39,394 bases of DNA from Oscillospiraceae bacterium (GCA_016291435.1 JAEEXH010000018.1:1-39394), one strand, 5' to 3'. Shown: positions 1 through 7,931, counted from the first letter of the stretch. Translations and numbers: made by a program. Notes: a model not told the origin generated them from the sequence alone.

Positions 1-131
1 TGCCTGAATTAACGCAGGTATTAAATGCGCAGCATATCAACCGTCAAGATTTCATTGCGAAGCAATTTCATTCTCTTCATATTTTATCATTTCACTGTAT
101 TATTCCAAGGTACTCACTTTCTATAAGGGGT

Positions 132-167
132 GATCATCTTGATCTTCTTGATCTTCTTGATCATCTT
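132..167 (+). repeat. Tandem repeat, four 9-nt units GATCWTCTT
   Basis: Four head-to-tail units read GATCATCTT, GATCTTCTT, GATCTTCTT, GATCATCTT. The corresponding place in the inverted right arm (about 1973-1991) has only two units, so copy number differs between the two arms. This is the pattern expected of slippage at a short tandem repeat. Confidence 0.9.
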
Positions 168-236
168 GGCGGGCAGAATGCACAAAATCGCACACTGCCA
201 CAACACCTCGTTTGTGGATTCACCGCATCATAGGGC

Positions 237-260
237 GGTAACACGGTAACTCGGTAACAC
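237..260 (+). repeat. Tandem repeat, three 8-nt units GGTAACNC
   Basis: Units are GGTAACAC, GGTAACTC and GGTAACAC. The same three-unit array occurs inverted just inside the right arm (about 1761-1784). It lies directly after the der stop codon, with GGCGGT and ACACCGCC at its ends able to pair, so it could also fold as a weak hairpin behind der. Confidence 0.85.
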
Positions 261-268
261 CGCCAGGA

Positions 269-1606
269 TCAGCCTCTTCCGTTTGCGTCATTGCCGCGCT
301 CGCGCACGATGATCCGCACAGGTGTGCCCTCCAAGCCGAAGGTCTCGCGGATCTGGTTCTCCAGATAGCGCTGATACGAGAAGTGAAACAGCTCCGCATT
401 GTTCACAAAGAATACAAATGCGGGCGGGCAGGTGCTTGCCTGCGTGACATAGTAAATCTTCAGGCGCTTGCCCTTGTCCGTCGGGGGCTGCACACGCGCA
501 GTCGCATATGCCAGAACATCATTGAGGCGCCCTGTCGTGATGCGCATGGCGTTGTTCGCGGCAACCTGCTGAATCATCGGGAAGAGCTTGCTGACGCGCT
601 GACCCGTCTTTGCACTGATAAACAGGAACGGCACATAGCTCATGAAGCTGAAATCATGCTCCAGCTTCTTCTGGAATTCCTGCATCGTCTTCCCGTCCTT
701 CTCGACAAGATCCCACTTGTTGACGCAGACAATGCATGCCTTGCCCTGCTGGTGCGCATAGCCCGCGACCTTGCTGTCCTGCTCGGTGAAGCCTGTGGTC
801 GCGTCGATGACGATGACGGCAACCTGTGCGCGGTCAACTGTCATGAATGCACGCAGCACGCTGTAATGCTCGATGCTGTCTGTGATTTTCGACTTCCTGC
901 GGATGCCCGCCGTGTCGATGAACAGATATTTGCCGTCCTCACGGTCAAGCGGCAGGTCGATGGCATCCCGGGTCGTGCCCGATTCATCGGCGACAATGCT
1001 GCGCTCCTCGCCCGCAAGGTAATTGATCAGCGACGACTTGCCGACATTCGGCTTGCCGATCACAGCGACGGCAATGCGGTCGCTCTCCTCTTCGGTGTCT
1101 GCATCTTCGGGGAACTCCGCACAGACGGCATCCAGCAGATCACCTGTGCCGCTGCCGTGCAGGGAAGATACCGCATAGGGCTCGCCGAGACCGAGGTTAT
1201 AGAACTCATAGAACGCCATCGGCGGCTCACCGATGCTGTCGCATTTGTTGACACAGAGCACAATGGGCTTGCCGGATTTTTGCAGCATTGCAGCGACATC
1301 CGTGTCATTCGCGGTGACACCCGCACGCACATCCGTCACAAGGATGATGACATCGGCACGCTCGATCGCGAGCTCTGCCTGACGGCGCATCTGCTGAAGC
1401 AGGCTGTCATCGGTTTTCGGCTCAATGCCGCCCGTATCGACGACCATGAACTCTCTGCCGCACCATTCTGCCTTTGCATAGATGCGGTCTCTGGTGACGC
1501 CAGGCGTGTCCTCGACAATCGAGAGGCGCTGCCCGACCAGCTTATTGAACAGCGTCGATTTGCCGACATTCGGTCTGCCGACGACTGCAACGATGGGTAA
1601 TGACAT
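269..1606 (-). CDS. der: Ribosome-assembly GTPase Der (EngA)
   Basis: Der is a tandem GTPase needed for assembly of the 50S ribosomal subunit. The 445-residue protein has the expected two G domains: the first P-loop GRPNVGKST near residue 10 and a second, GKPNVGKSS, near residue 180, each followed by DTxG and NKxD motifs (VNKCD, VNKWD). A C-terminal KH-like domain ends with a basic tail. Length is typical for the family. A longer frame runs upstream, but I place the start at MSLPIVAVVG because AGGAG lies about 8 nt before that ATG and homology begins there. The neighbour upstream on this strand is the DUF512 gene, a pairing common in Clostridia, but 739 bp of repeats separate them. Inverted repeat arms flank the gene on both sides. 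Confidence 0.97.
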   Translation of the reverse strand: MSLPIVAVVGRPNVGKSTLFNKLVGQRLSIVEDTPGVTRDRIYAKAEWCGREFMVVDTGGIEPKTDDSLLQQMRRQAELAIERADVIILVTDVRAGVTANDTDVAAMLQKSGKPIVLCVNKCDSIGEPPMAFYEFYNLGLGEPYAVSSLHGSGTGDLLDAVCAEFPEDADTEEESDRIAVAVIGKPNVGKSSLINYLAGEERSIVADESGTTRDAIDLPLDREDGKYLFIDTAGIRRKSKITDSIEHYSVLRAFMTVDRAQVAVIVIDATTGFTEQDSKVAGYAHQQGKACIVCVNKWDLVEKDGKTMQEFQKKLEHDFSFMSYVPFLFISAKTGQRVSKLFPMIQQVAANNAMRITTGRLNDVLAYATARVQPPTDKGKRLKIYYVTQASTCPPAFVFFVNNAELFHFSYQRYLENQIRETFGLEGTPVRIIVRERGNDANGRG

Positions 1607-1692
1607 GTGATCACTCCTACAAATTCGCAATTTGCAATGCGCAATTATGATATCGCCTTGCACCGATGATTCAGAATCGTGTGCTGAAAGCG

Positions 1693-1724
1693 TTTGACTG
1701 TTTTGACATTTTGACAATTTGACA
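1693..1724 (+). repeat. Tandem repeat, four TTTTGACA-like units
   Basis: GAC recurs at spacings of 9, 8 and 8 nt in TTTGACTGT, TTTGACAT, TTTGACAA and TTTGACAT. It lies 87-118 nt upstream of the der start codon, so it may sit in or near the der promoter. I cannot identify a convincing -10/-35 pair for der here. Confidence 0.75.
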
Positions 1725-1756
1725 TACCCTGATAGGTTGTCAGAGTCCGGGCTCCG

Positions 1757-2073
1757 GGCGGTGTTACCGAGTTACCGTGTTACCGCCCTTAGATATGGTG
1801 AATCCACAAGTAAGATGGCAATGCAGCGCGGCATTTTGTGTAAGATGCTGAAAAAAACACAGACAAGGGGGAACGGAATTTGCAATAGGCGCGAGCAGCG
1901 CCGTCAACGGGCTGTCATTGGGCATCTTCGGTCGGGCACCCGGAGGCAAAACGCCTGCACGGGCTCCGTGCCAAGATGATCAAGATGATCACCCCTTATA
2001 GAAAGCGAGTATCTTGAAATAATACAGTGAAATGATAAAATATGAAGAGAATGAAATTGCTGCGCATGAAATC
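1757..2073 (-). repeat. Right arm of inverted repeat flanking der
   Basis: Inverted counterpart of 48-264. Its order, read on the minus strand, is the AT-rich block, two GATCATCTT units, an inserted block of about 100 bp (see 1866-1971), a TTGTGGATTCACC block and three GGTAAC units. Differences from the left arm are scattered point changes plus the insertion and tandem copy number. With the flanking repeats it occupies the 739-bp gap between der and the DUF512 gene, where I see no convincing gene. Confidence 0.85.
1866..1971 (+). repeat. Structured interspersed repeat, copy 1
   Basis: This block is roughly 80 percent identical by eye to 2235-2340, in the same orientation. It contains a hairpin GGCGC-GAGCA-GCGCC (1888-1902) and a second possible stem pairing CGGAG with CTCCG around ACGCCTGCACGGG. 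It is inserted in the right inverted arm; the left arm lacks it. Short reading frames on the minus strand look partly alike in both copies, but a 1-nt indel breaks the frame, so I treat it as non-coding. Confidence 0.75.
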
Positions 2074-2084
2074 CCCGCCTTCCT

Positions 2085-2203
2085 GCCTCCCATGAAAGGG
2101 GAGGGGGACCGCCGCCAAAGGCGGTGGTGGAGGGGTTCTCTGCGGCGTGCGTTCGCTCTCAACCCCTCAGTCGCTTCGCGACAGCTCCCCTGTTAGGGGA
2201 GCC
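2085..2203 (+). repeat. Paired hairpin repeat modules (B then A)
   Basis: Module B (2085-2137) and module A (2161-2203) are related hairpin units in opposite orientations with a 23-nt spacer. Each, read from its AACCCCTC end, has a first stem-loop of variable sequence and a second palindromic stem of the CTCCCC...GGGGAG type. In A the first stem is GTCGC-TTC-GCGAC. In B, on the minus strand, it is ACCGCC-TTTG-GGCGGT-like. The same two modules recur at 7932-8070 in the reverse order. Confidence 0.85.
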
Positions 2204-2234
2204 GAGATACGCTGCGTCCAATAGAAGAACCGAT

Positions 2235-2340
2235 GCAGGGAGAACGGCATGTCCAATAGCCGCGAACAGCGGCGTCATCGGATTGTCATTGGGCGTCTTC
2301 GGTTGGGCTCCCGGAGGGAAACGCCTGCACGGGCTCCGGG
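2235..2340 (+). repeat. Structured interspersed repeat, copy 2
   Basis: Second copy of the block at 1866-1971. Its hairpin is GCCGC-GAACA-GCGGC (2259-2273); compared with copy 1 the second base pair is swapped from G-C to C-G while the stem is kept. A second stem pairs CCCGGAG with CTCCGGG. It ends 5 bp before the stop codon of the DUF512 gene, so it would lie in the 3' end of that transcript. Confidence 0.75.
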
Positions 2341-2345
2341 CACAT

Positions 2346-3653
2346 TCATAAATGCCCTTCTGCGTAGCCCAGCACGGTATCCAGCAGCACATACCCGTCT
2401 ACCGCATTCTTGATCACTCTGACACCAAGCGCTTCTTCGAGCTCCTCCCGCGTCATGTCATCGAGGAACACATCGTCATGCCGAAGACATGTCTCCGACA
2501 AAAGCACCGCGCTGCCGAGCTCGCGCCCTCTGAGCTGTGCGAGCAGATCCTGCCCTGTCAGCAGCCCCGCAACCGTGACCGTGTGCCCATAAAAATCATT
2601 CAGCACCGGAATCACCTGACAGTGCACAGCCGGGAACTTCGCTTCGAGATCGCGCATCATCTTCTCGAGAAACGGCGCTGCCGCCGTCCCGGTCGCAATC
2701 GTCAGAAAACGCGCATCACCGTCATATTCCGCATCTTCCAGCGCATCATAAAATTCATTCATCAGGTATCTGAGCATCCCGACGCCGTTCTCATACTGCG
2801 GGTAGCCCTCGTAGGCTTCATCCTCCGGGAGCGGGAGCCCCGCAAGCAGATAGAGCTCGTCCGACGCATAGACAATGCGCCGCCCGTTTGCGCCGAGCGA
2901 CCAGCGCTGCACCGCTTCAATCTGCTCCACTGCCGCCCTTGCGGTCTCCTGCGTGAAGCACGGGATCGGGCAGAGATGCTGCCGGTGCTTTGTCGCGCCG
3001 AAGGGCACCACCGCGATGCTCTCGACCGCCGGCACCATCGAAAAGAGGTCTGCGAGCGTCTTGTGCAGATGATCGCCGTCATTCCAGGTCGGGCAGAGCA
3101 CAATCTGGCAGTTCATCGAAACGCCCGCCTCCGCCATTTTCCAGAGATATTTCAGCGATTCGCCTGCTTTCTTGTTGCCGAGCATCTGATTGCGCAGATC
3201 GGGCTCTGTCGTCTGCACGGAGACATTCACGGAGAGGTGCATGCGGATGATGCGGTCTACATCCTCGTCGGTGAGATTTGTCAGCGTGATATAGCTGCCC
3301 TGCAAAAACGAAAGCCGTGCGTCGTCATCCTTGAAATAGATCGTCTGACGCATGCCCTTCGGATTCTGGTCGATGAAGCAGAAGATACAGTGATTGCCGC
3401 AGGTGCGCTTTTCGTCCATGAGCGCCGTCGCAAACCCGAGCCCGAGGTCTTCATATTCACCCTTGCGGACGGCAAACTCCACTGCTTCCCCCTCGCGGAA
3501 TACCCGCACATCGAGGTGCTTTTCGGTGATTGCAAAGCGGTAATCGAGCACATCGTGAATCTCTGTGCCGCTGACAGAAATGAGACAGTCGCCCGCTCTG
3601 ATGCCGGCTCTGTCCGCCGGAGAACCGGCTGTCACTTCGGTTATCTCAATCAT
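2346..3653 (-). CDS. DUF512 radical SAM protein with N-terminal PDZ domain
   Basis: The 435-residue protein begins with a PDZ-like segment (about residues 1-65, including GSPADRAGIRAGD). A radical SAM cluster motif, CGNHCIFC (C85, C89, C92), and the DUF512 domain follow. The reaction is not known to me; radical SAM proteins use a 4Fe-4S cluster to cleave S-adenosylmethionine. I chose the start at MIEITEV, where AAGGAG precedes the ATG, rather than a longer upstream frame. Adjacency to der is a recurrent arrangement in Clostridia, so a role tied to ribosome or GTPase biology is possible but only inferred. The rpmF terminator lies just upstream, so the gene either has a promoter in that short gap or depends on read-through. 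Confidence 0.93.
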   Translation of the reverse strand: MIEITEVTAGSPADRAGIRAGDCLISVSGTEIHDVLDYRFAITEKHLDVRVFREGEAVEFAVRKGEYEDLGLGFATALMDEKRTCGNHCIFCFIDQNPKGMRQTIYFKDDDARLSFLQGSYITLTNLTDEDVDRIIRMHLSVNVSVQTTEPDLRNQMLGNKKAGESLKYLWKMAEAGVSMNCQIVLCPTWNDGDHLHKTLADLFSMVPAVESIAVVPFGATKHRQHLCPIPCFTQETARAAVEQIEAVQRWSLGANGRRIVYASDELYLLAGLPLPEDEAYEGYPQYENGVGMLRYLMNEFYDALEDAEYDGDARFLTIATGTAAAPFLEKMMRDLEAKFPAVHCQVIPVLNDFYGHTVTVAGLLTGQDLLAQLRGRELGSAVLLSETCLRHDDVFLDDMTREELEEALGVRVIKNAVDGYVLLDTVLGYAEGHL

Positions 3654-3699
3654 GTCTCCGATTCTCCTTTCCGTCTGATCCGATTCCCGTGCAGCAAAA

Positions 3700-3736
3700 T
3701 GAAAAGGGAGAAGTACAAACGCCCTCTCCCCTTTCA
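3700..3736 (-). terminator. Rho-independent terminator after rpmF
   Basis: TGAAAAGGGAGA and TCTCCCCTTTCA form a stem of about 12 bp with one mismatch. On the minus strand it is followed by TTTTGCTG. It lies 20 nt beyond the rpmF stop codon. Confidence 0.75.
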
Positions 3737-3756
3737 CTCATCATTGCAAACAGCGA

Positions 3757-3942
3757 TCAGTCCTCAGCAATCTTGAGCACTGCAACACCCTTGTAGTATC
3801 CGCACTTCTTGCAGACCTTGTGGGGCGCTTTGATCGCACCGCAGTTGGAGCAGATGCTCATTGCGGGCATTTCCAGCTTGCTGACAGCAGAACGGCGGGT
3901 ATCGCGTCTTGCCTTGGAAACTTTATTCTTCGGTACAGCCAT
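3757..3942 (-). CDS. rpmF: 50S ribosomal protein L32
   Basis: This 61-residue protein is bL32. It starts MAVPKNKVSKARRDTRR, the conserved basic N-terminus, and carries a zinc-ribbon with two CxxC pairs (CSNC and CKKC). It is therefore the zinc-binding form. AAGGAGGTG stands 7-8 nt before the chosen ATG, which rules out the slightly longer frame beginning MPT. It follows the DUF177 gene by 88 nt, the usual yceD-rpmF pairing in bacteria, and is closed by a hairpin terminator. Confidence 0.98.
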   Translation of the reverse strand: MAVPKNKVSKARRDTRRSAVSKLEMPAMSICSNCGAIKAPHKVCKKCGYYKGVAVLKIAED

Positions 3943-4030
3943 TGTCGGCACCTCCTTCTATGAACTTGCACGGGAAGCCCATGCAGTATGAATTGCCAAA
4001 ACCTTGCCCTTAAAGGCACGAGCCGATCGG

Positions 4031-4537
4031 TCACGCCTCAAAGGAGAATGTGACATCGCCTTCGCTTTCGCAGGAGCATGTCCCCTCGTTGCGGTTTTGC
4101 CCGCACAGAGGGCAGAGACCCTTGCAGTCCGGCTTGCAGAGTGTTTTGGTCGGCAGTGAAAGACGGAGATCCGTCATTGCCGTCTCTGCGAGATCGAGCA
4201 TCGCGTCAGGTGCCAGCAGATATTCGGCGTCGTTTTGCTCGGATGCGGTTTCCGTGACGATCACATGGGTAAACTTCGCTTCGACAGTCTGCTCTGTTTC
4301 GCTGAGACAGCGGTCACATTCGAGCAGCAGCCGGGCACGGAGCGTATATGTGAAGAGCAGGACGCCTGCCCGGTTTTCGAGCAGCCCGTCAATTTCGGGG
4401 AGCTTTGCAAAGCGCAGCCCGTAAAGCGCTGCGGTCTCAGCGTCGATCTCCCGTCTGATCTCCCTGCGTTCGCCAATGCGTTCCAGCAGCGACCGGATAT
4501 TGATCCGATAGCTTGCCGATTCATCCTGCTTCTGCAT
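4031..4537 (-). CDS. DUF177 (YceD-like) protein
   Basis: The 168-residue protein belongs to DUF177. It has a central CDRC pair and a C-terminal cysteine cluster (CKPDCKGLCPLCGQ then CSCE) that probably binds zinc. DUF177 genes usually precede rpmF, as here, and family members have been linked to large-subunit rRNA accumulation. I take MQKQDESAS as the start, because residues upstream of it do not resemble the family. A perfect consensus promoter lies about 75 nt upstream, so this gene and rpmF form one transcription unit. Confidence 0.92.
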   Translation of the reverse strand: MQKQDESASYRINIRSLLERIGERREIRREIDAETAALYGLRFAKLPEIDGLLENRAGVLLFTYTLRARLLLECDRCLSETEQTVEAKFTHVIVTETASEQNDAEYLLAPDAMLDLAETAMTDLRLSLPTKTLCKPDCKGLCPLCGQNRNEGTCSCESEGDVTFSFEA

Positions 4538-4611
4538 TGTAAGCCTGCCTTTCCTCCGGCGGCGCACATGCAGGCGCACATCACGAAAAATGCACACAGC
4601 ATCACGGAACA

Positions 4612-4640
4612 ATTATACCAAAAACGCCGCTCTTTGTCAA
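4612..4640 (-). promoter_or_regulatory. Sigma-A promoter for DUF177-rpmF
   Basis: Reading on the minus strand: TTGACA (4640-4635), 17-nt spacer, TATAAT (4617-4612). Both hexamers match consensus exactly. Confidence 0.9.
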
Positions 4641-4680
4641 TCAAATGACGAAATTTGTGGATATTTCCCCAAAATTCCGA

Positions 4681-5100
4681 TCAGTCAGCCTGCGGAATCA
4701 GGTATTTGAGCACAGACTCCGGCAGCGACTCCTTGTCCTCGGAAACGGTGAAGATCATGTTGACCTCATCGCCGGTGAGGATATCGAGCTTTTCGAGCAG
4801 CTTGCCGAGCTCTTCGTAATCTCTGCCGCCGATCTTGAGGATGCCGTCCACAAAGACCTCCTTGATGTCGTAGTTGCCCGCGAGGACGCCTGCGACAAAG
4901 CCGTAGAACATATCATAGCCGTTGATGTTGTAGCGCTCAGCGTCCACGAGACGAACCTTGTGGTTCACCTCATAGGTGAGCTTCATGCACTTCTCAATGC
5001 AGATAATATCGCCGTTTGAGACCTTCACAGCCTCGTCGATCAGTCCGAGCAGGATCTTCGTCTTGCCGGAGCCCTTCTTGCCGGTAATCACTTGAATCAT
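4681..5100 (-). CDS. Small P-loop NTPase-like protein, unknown role
   Basis: The 139-residue protein opens with MIQVITGKKGSGKTK, a Walker A motif at residues 7-14. The rest is a single alpha/beta domain with no membrane segment or signal peptide. A hydrophobic strand followed by acidic residues (EVFVDGIL) could serve as Walker B. The size suggests a stand-alone nucleotide-binding domain. GGGAG stands 7-8 nt before the ATG. It lies 66 nt downstream of pgi on the same strand and could be co-transcribed with it. I do not recognise a named family. Confidence 0.85.
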   Translation of the reverse strand: MIQVITGKKGSGKTKILLGLIDEAVKVSNGDIICIEKCMKLTYEVNHKVRLVDAERYNINGYDMFYGFVAGVLAGNYDIKEVFVDGILKIGGRDYEELGKLLEKLDILTGDEVNMIFTVSEDKESLPESVLKYLIPQAD

Positions 5101-5166
5101 GGTAATTCTCCCTTCGTTTATTGAATTTTCACAGCTTGCCGCCGTGCAAATTGGGAACGGATGTCA

Positions 5167-6501
5167 TCAGCCGAGCTTTGCCTCGAGCGCTGCCTTCATG
5201 TCCTCATAGCCGGGCTTGCCGAGCAGAGCAAACATGTTCTTCTTGTAGCTCTCGACGCCGGGCTGGTTGAACGGGTTGACGCCGAGCATATAGCCGGAGA
5301 CTGCGCATGCCTTCTCGAAGAAGTAGATGAGCCAGCCGAGCGTTTCCTCGGTGGTGTCATCGAGCTCCAGCACGATATTCGGGACGCCGCCCTCGGTGTG
5401 TGCCAGGATCGTGCCTTCCAGTGCTCTGCGGTTCACAACGCTCATGTTCTGACCCGTGAGGAAGTTGAGGCCGTCTGCGTTCTCAGCATCGGGCTCCAGG
5501 AAGAGATCCTGCTTCGGCTGCTTGATGTCAATGACGGTCTCGAACATCAGGCGGGTGCCGTCCTGGATGTACTGACCCATCGAGTGCAGGTCGGTCGAGA
5601 AGATTGCAGAGGACGGGAACAGACCCTTGTTGTCCTTGCCCTCAGACTCGCCGTAGAGCTGCTTGTACCACTCATTCATGAGTGCGAAGGAGGGATCGTA
5701 GGAGACGACCATCTCGACGCTCTTGCCCTTGCGGTAGAAGATATTGCGCAGTGCCGCATAGGTGTAGCAGTCATTCTCCGCAAACGGTGCGGTGTAGGCT
5801 TCCTGTGCAGCTCTGGCGCCTGCCATCAGCTTTTCGATGTCGCAGCCTGCTGCCGCGATCGGCAGGAGACCCACGGCGGTGAGCACAGAAAAACGCCCGC
5901 CGACATCATCCGGGATGACAAAGCTCTCGTAGCCTTCTGCATCTGCGAGGTTCTTGAGCGTACCGCGTGCCTTGTCGGTGGTGCAGTAGATGCGCTTCTT
6001 TGCCTCAGCCTTGCCGTACTTATCCTCCAGCAGCTTCTTGAAGATGCGGAACGCAAGTGCCGGCTCTGTGGTCGTGCCCGATTTGGAGATGACATTGACC
6101 GCAAGATCTCTGCCCTCACAGATCGAGAGCACCTCGTTCAGATAGGTCGGGGAGATATTGTTTCCGACATAGTAGATGTCAGGGGTGTCCTTCTTCATAT
6201 TGTTGTAGAACGGGGACTTGAGGAACTCGATTGCAGCGCGTGCGCCGAGATAGGAGCCGCCGATGCCGATGACGATCAGCACGTCAGCCTGCTTCTTGAT
6301 GCGCTCCGCCGCCGCCTGAATGCGTGCGAATTCCGCCTTGTCATAGTCCGTCGGCAGGGTGAGCCAGCCGAGGAAATCATTTCCGAGTCCGGTCTTGTCG
6401 TGCAGAACCTTCGCAGCAGCCTCCGTCTGGACAGCAATGCCGCTCAGCTCATCTGCGCCGAGAAAGCTCGCAAGATACCGGGTGTTCAGCTTCAAAGCCA
6501 T
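5167..6501 (-). CDS. pgi: Glucose-6-phosphate isomerase
   Basis: Interconverts glucose 6-phosphate and fructose 6-phosphate in glycolysis and gluconeogenesis. The 444-residue length fits the shorter Gram-positive form. Visible family motifs are GIGGSYLG, the phosphate-binding SKSGTTTEP and the C-terminal signature [13 protein letters not shown]. The start is placed at MALKLNTRY, preceded by GGAGG; the upstream extension of the frame lacks homology. A good promoter lies 112-140 nt upstream, making this gene the head of its own unit with the P-loop gene behind it. Confidence 0.98.
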   Translation of the reverse strand: MALKLNTRYLASFLGADELSGIAVQTEAAAKVLHDKTGLGNDFLGWLTLPTDYDKAEFARIQAAAERIKKQADVLIVIGIGGSYLGARAAIEFLKSPFYNNMKKDTPDIYYVGNNISPTYLNEVLSICEGRDLAVNVISKSGTTTEPALAFRIFKKLLEDKYGKAEAKKRIYCTTDKARGTLKNLADAEGYESFVIPDDVGGRFSVLTAVGLLPIAAAGCDIEKLMAGARAAQEAYTAPFAENDCYTYAALRNIFYRKGKSVEMVVSYDPSFALMNEWYKQLYGESEGKDNKGLFPSSAIFSTDLHSMGQYIQDGTRLMFETVIDIKQPKQDLFLEPDAENADGLNFLTGQNMSVVNRRALEGTILAHTEGGVPNIVLELDDTTEETLGWLIYFFEKACAVSGYMLGVNPFNQPGVESYKKNMFALLGKPGYEDMKAALEAKLG

Positions 6502-6612
6502 GTTACAACATCCTCCACATAGTTTAATTTTTGCCCTCTGTATATTTGTATGTCCGGGCGATATACAGTCAAACCGTCCGGCGAGAGAGGACAGTATCAC
6601 CTATACATTACT

Positions 6613-6641
6613 ATTTTACTATAAATTTCCGAAGATTGCAA
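6613..6641 (-). promoter_or_regulatory. Probable sigma-A promoter for pgi
   Basis: Minus strand TTGCAA (6641-6636), 17-nt spacer, TAAAAT (6618-6613). Each hexamer has one departure from consensus, and the surroundings are AT-rich. Confidence 0.65.
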
Positions 6642-6683
6642 GGGCTTTCACTTTTTTTAGCAATATTGCCAAATCACAATGAC

Positions 6684-7808
6684 TTATTTGAACAGATTAT
6701 CCAATAGTATCCCGAGAGATGCACGCATATCCCGCTTTTCGACAGAATCCGCAGCAGTGAGCGGCACTTCAAAGACGAGACTGTCTCCGCAGAAGAAGGC
6801 AGCAGTCCCGAGCGGCTGCCCTGCCGTGACCGGCGCTTCGGCATATTGCGGCAATAAGATCTCGCAGGAGAGCGCCGCACCGTTTTGCGCCGCGACCGCC
6901 CGAAGGTCGCCTGAGAGGGGCAGCACCGCCGTCTCCGTCCCGTGACGCACTGGGAGCGGGCGGAGAAATTCCGCCGAGAAATCGGGTGTCATGACATGAT
7001 ATTCCGTGAAGCCCGTGTGCAGAAGCTGCTTTGCATAGGTGAAGCGTTCGTCGGTGTCCTCGCAGCCGAGCACGACTGCGGCGCAGCGCATGCCGTCTTT
7101 TTCGGCAGCGAGCGCGAGCGTATAGCCGCTTTGCTCCCCGTGCCCCGCCTTCAGCCCGAGGATGCCCTCATAGGTTTTGAGGAGGCGGTTCTCCGAGACA
7201 AGCTCCGTTGCGCCCTCCCGCAGAAAATCGCGCCATGTCGTGAAATACGGCGTGAGAAAATCGTATTGCAGCAGCGCACAGCAAAGGAGCCCCAAATCAT
7301 GCGCCGAGCTGAGATTCCCCGCGTCATTGCCCGTGCAGTCCGTGAAGACAGTATTTCGCATGGAGAGCGACTCAGCCGCACGGTTCATCTCCCGGACGAA
7401 CGCCTGTTCTGTTCCCGCAAGGCGGCAGGCAAGCGTCACCGCCGCGTCATTCGCATTCCCGATGATGACGCCCCGCAAAAGGTCAGCGACCGGCATCTGC
7501 TCCCCCGCCGTCAGCCAGATCACCGCGCCCTTCTGCGCTTCCGCAGCAGGCGGCGCCGTCACGGGGGTATCTTCCGTGAGCGTGCCCGCAGAGATTGCCT
7601 TTGCCGTGAGATACACGGTCATGAGCTTTGTCATCGTGCCGCAGGGGAGCTGCACATCGCTGTCTGTGCCGCCGAGCACCGTGCCCGTCTCCGCTTCCAT
7701 CAGCACGGAGCCATAACGAAACGGCGGCCTGCCGTCCGCGGAGACCCGCACCTGCATGAGACAGAGCGCCGTGAGCACCGCCGCCAGCCGGAGTATCAGA
7801 TTATGCAT
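6684..7808 (-). CDS. DacF-like S11 family protein with altered catalytic motifs
   Basis: The 374-residue protein resembles D-Ala-D-Ala carboxypeptidases (penicillin-binding protein 5 type), which trim peptidoglycan stem peptides outside the membrane. It has an N-terminal signal-like segment (residues 1-24), the S11 domain and a C-terminal beta domain of the PBP5 C type. All three catalytic motifs differ from the family: TMTK (58-61) for SxxK, NAN (118-120) for SxN, and KAG (220-222) for KTG. I checked each against its codons. It may be a non-catalytic homologue or a distinct subfamily with a threonine nucleophile. I vaguely recall relatives in Oscillospiraceae with similar motifs but could not verify this. 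The gene stands alone, downstream of a terminator and upstream of pgi. Confidence 0.88.
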   Translation of the reverse strand: MHNLILRLAAVLTALCLMQVRVSADGRPPFRYGSVLMEAETGTVLGGTDSDVQLPCGTMTKLMTVYLTAKAISAGTLTEDTPVTAPPAAEAQKGAVIWLTAGEQMPVADLLRGVIIGNANDAAVTLACRLAGTEQAFVREMNRAAESLSMRNTVFTDCTGNDAGNLSSAHDLGLLCCALLQYDFLTPYFTTWRDFLREGATELVSENRLLKTYEGILGLKAGHGEQSGYTLALAAEKDGMRCAAVVLGCEDTDERFTYAKQLLHTGFTEYHVMTPDFSAEFLRPLPVRHGTETAVLPLSGDLRAVAAQNGAALSCEILLPQYAEAPVTAGQPLGTAAFFCGDSLVFEVPLTAADSVEKRDMRASLGILLDNLFK

Positions 7809-7847
7809 CGAATCGCCCCTTTCGCGGCAGTATATGCCCGGGGGCGG

Positions 7848-7886
7848 GGGAAAAGAACAGCCGCCCCGTGGTTTTCACAGGGCGGC
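7848..7886 (-). terminator. Terminator closing the spoVM end of the cluster
   Basis: GCCGCCC...GGGCGGC forms a stem extended by GTG/CAC around AAAAC (7860-7886). On the minus strand TGTTCTTTTCC follows. It separates the long yicC-spoVM cluster from the dacF-like gene. Confidence 0.75.
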
Positions 7887-7931
7887 GTGCCGCAGTTTCT
7901 ACTCGGAATTGTGCAGCAGAAATCAGAATTT

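Larger units (their letters stand above)
48..264 (+). repeat. Left arm of inverted repeat flanking der
   Basis: This stretch reappears in inverted orientation at 1757-2073, on the other side of der. Shared blocks, in order, are an AT-rich segment (about 48-131) with few differences, a GATCATCTT tandem array, a TTTGTGGATTCACC-like block and a GGTAACAC array ending in ACACCGCC. The left arm is shorter because the right arm carries an extra block of about 100 bp. The arm stops about 5 bp from the der stop codon. I see no coding sequence in 1-268. Confidence 0.85.

Noticed and set aside
383-1600. Long open frame opposite der, and similar long plus-strand frames opposite other minus-strand genes
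   Set aside because: They are antisense shadows of GC-rich coding DNA, show no family motifs and lack ribosome sites.
1764-2392. Short protein-like frames on the minus strand in both copies of the block repeat
   Set aside because: Although parts look alike (PNDSPLTALLAPI against PNDNPMTPLFAAI), a 1-nt indel breaks the frame and stems are conserved instead.
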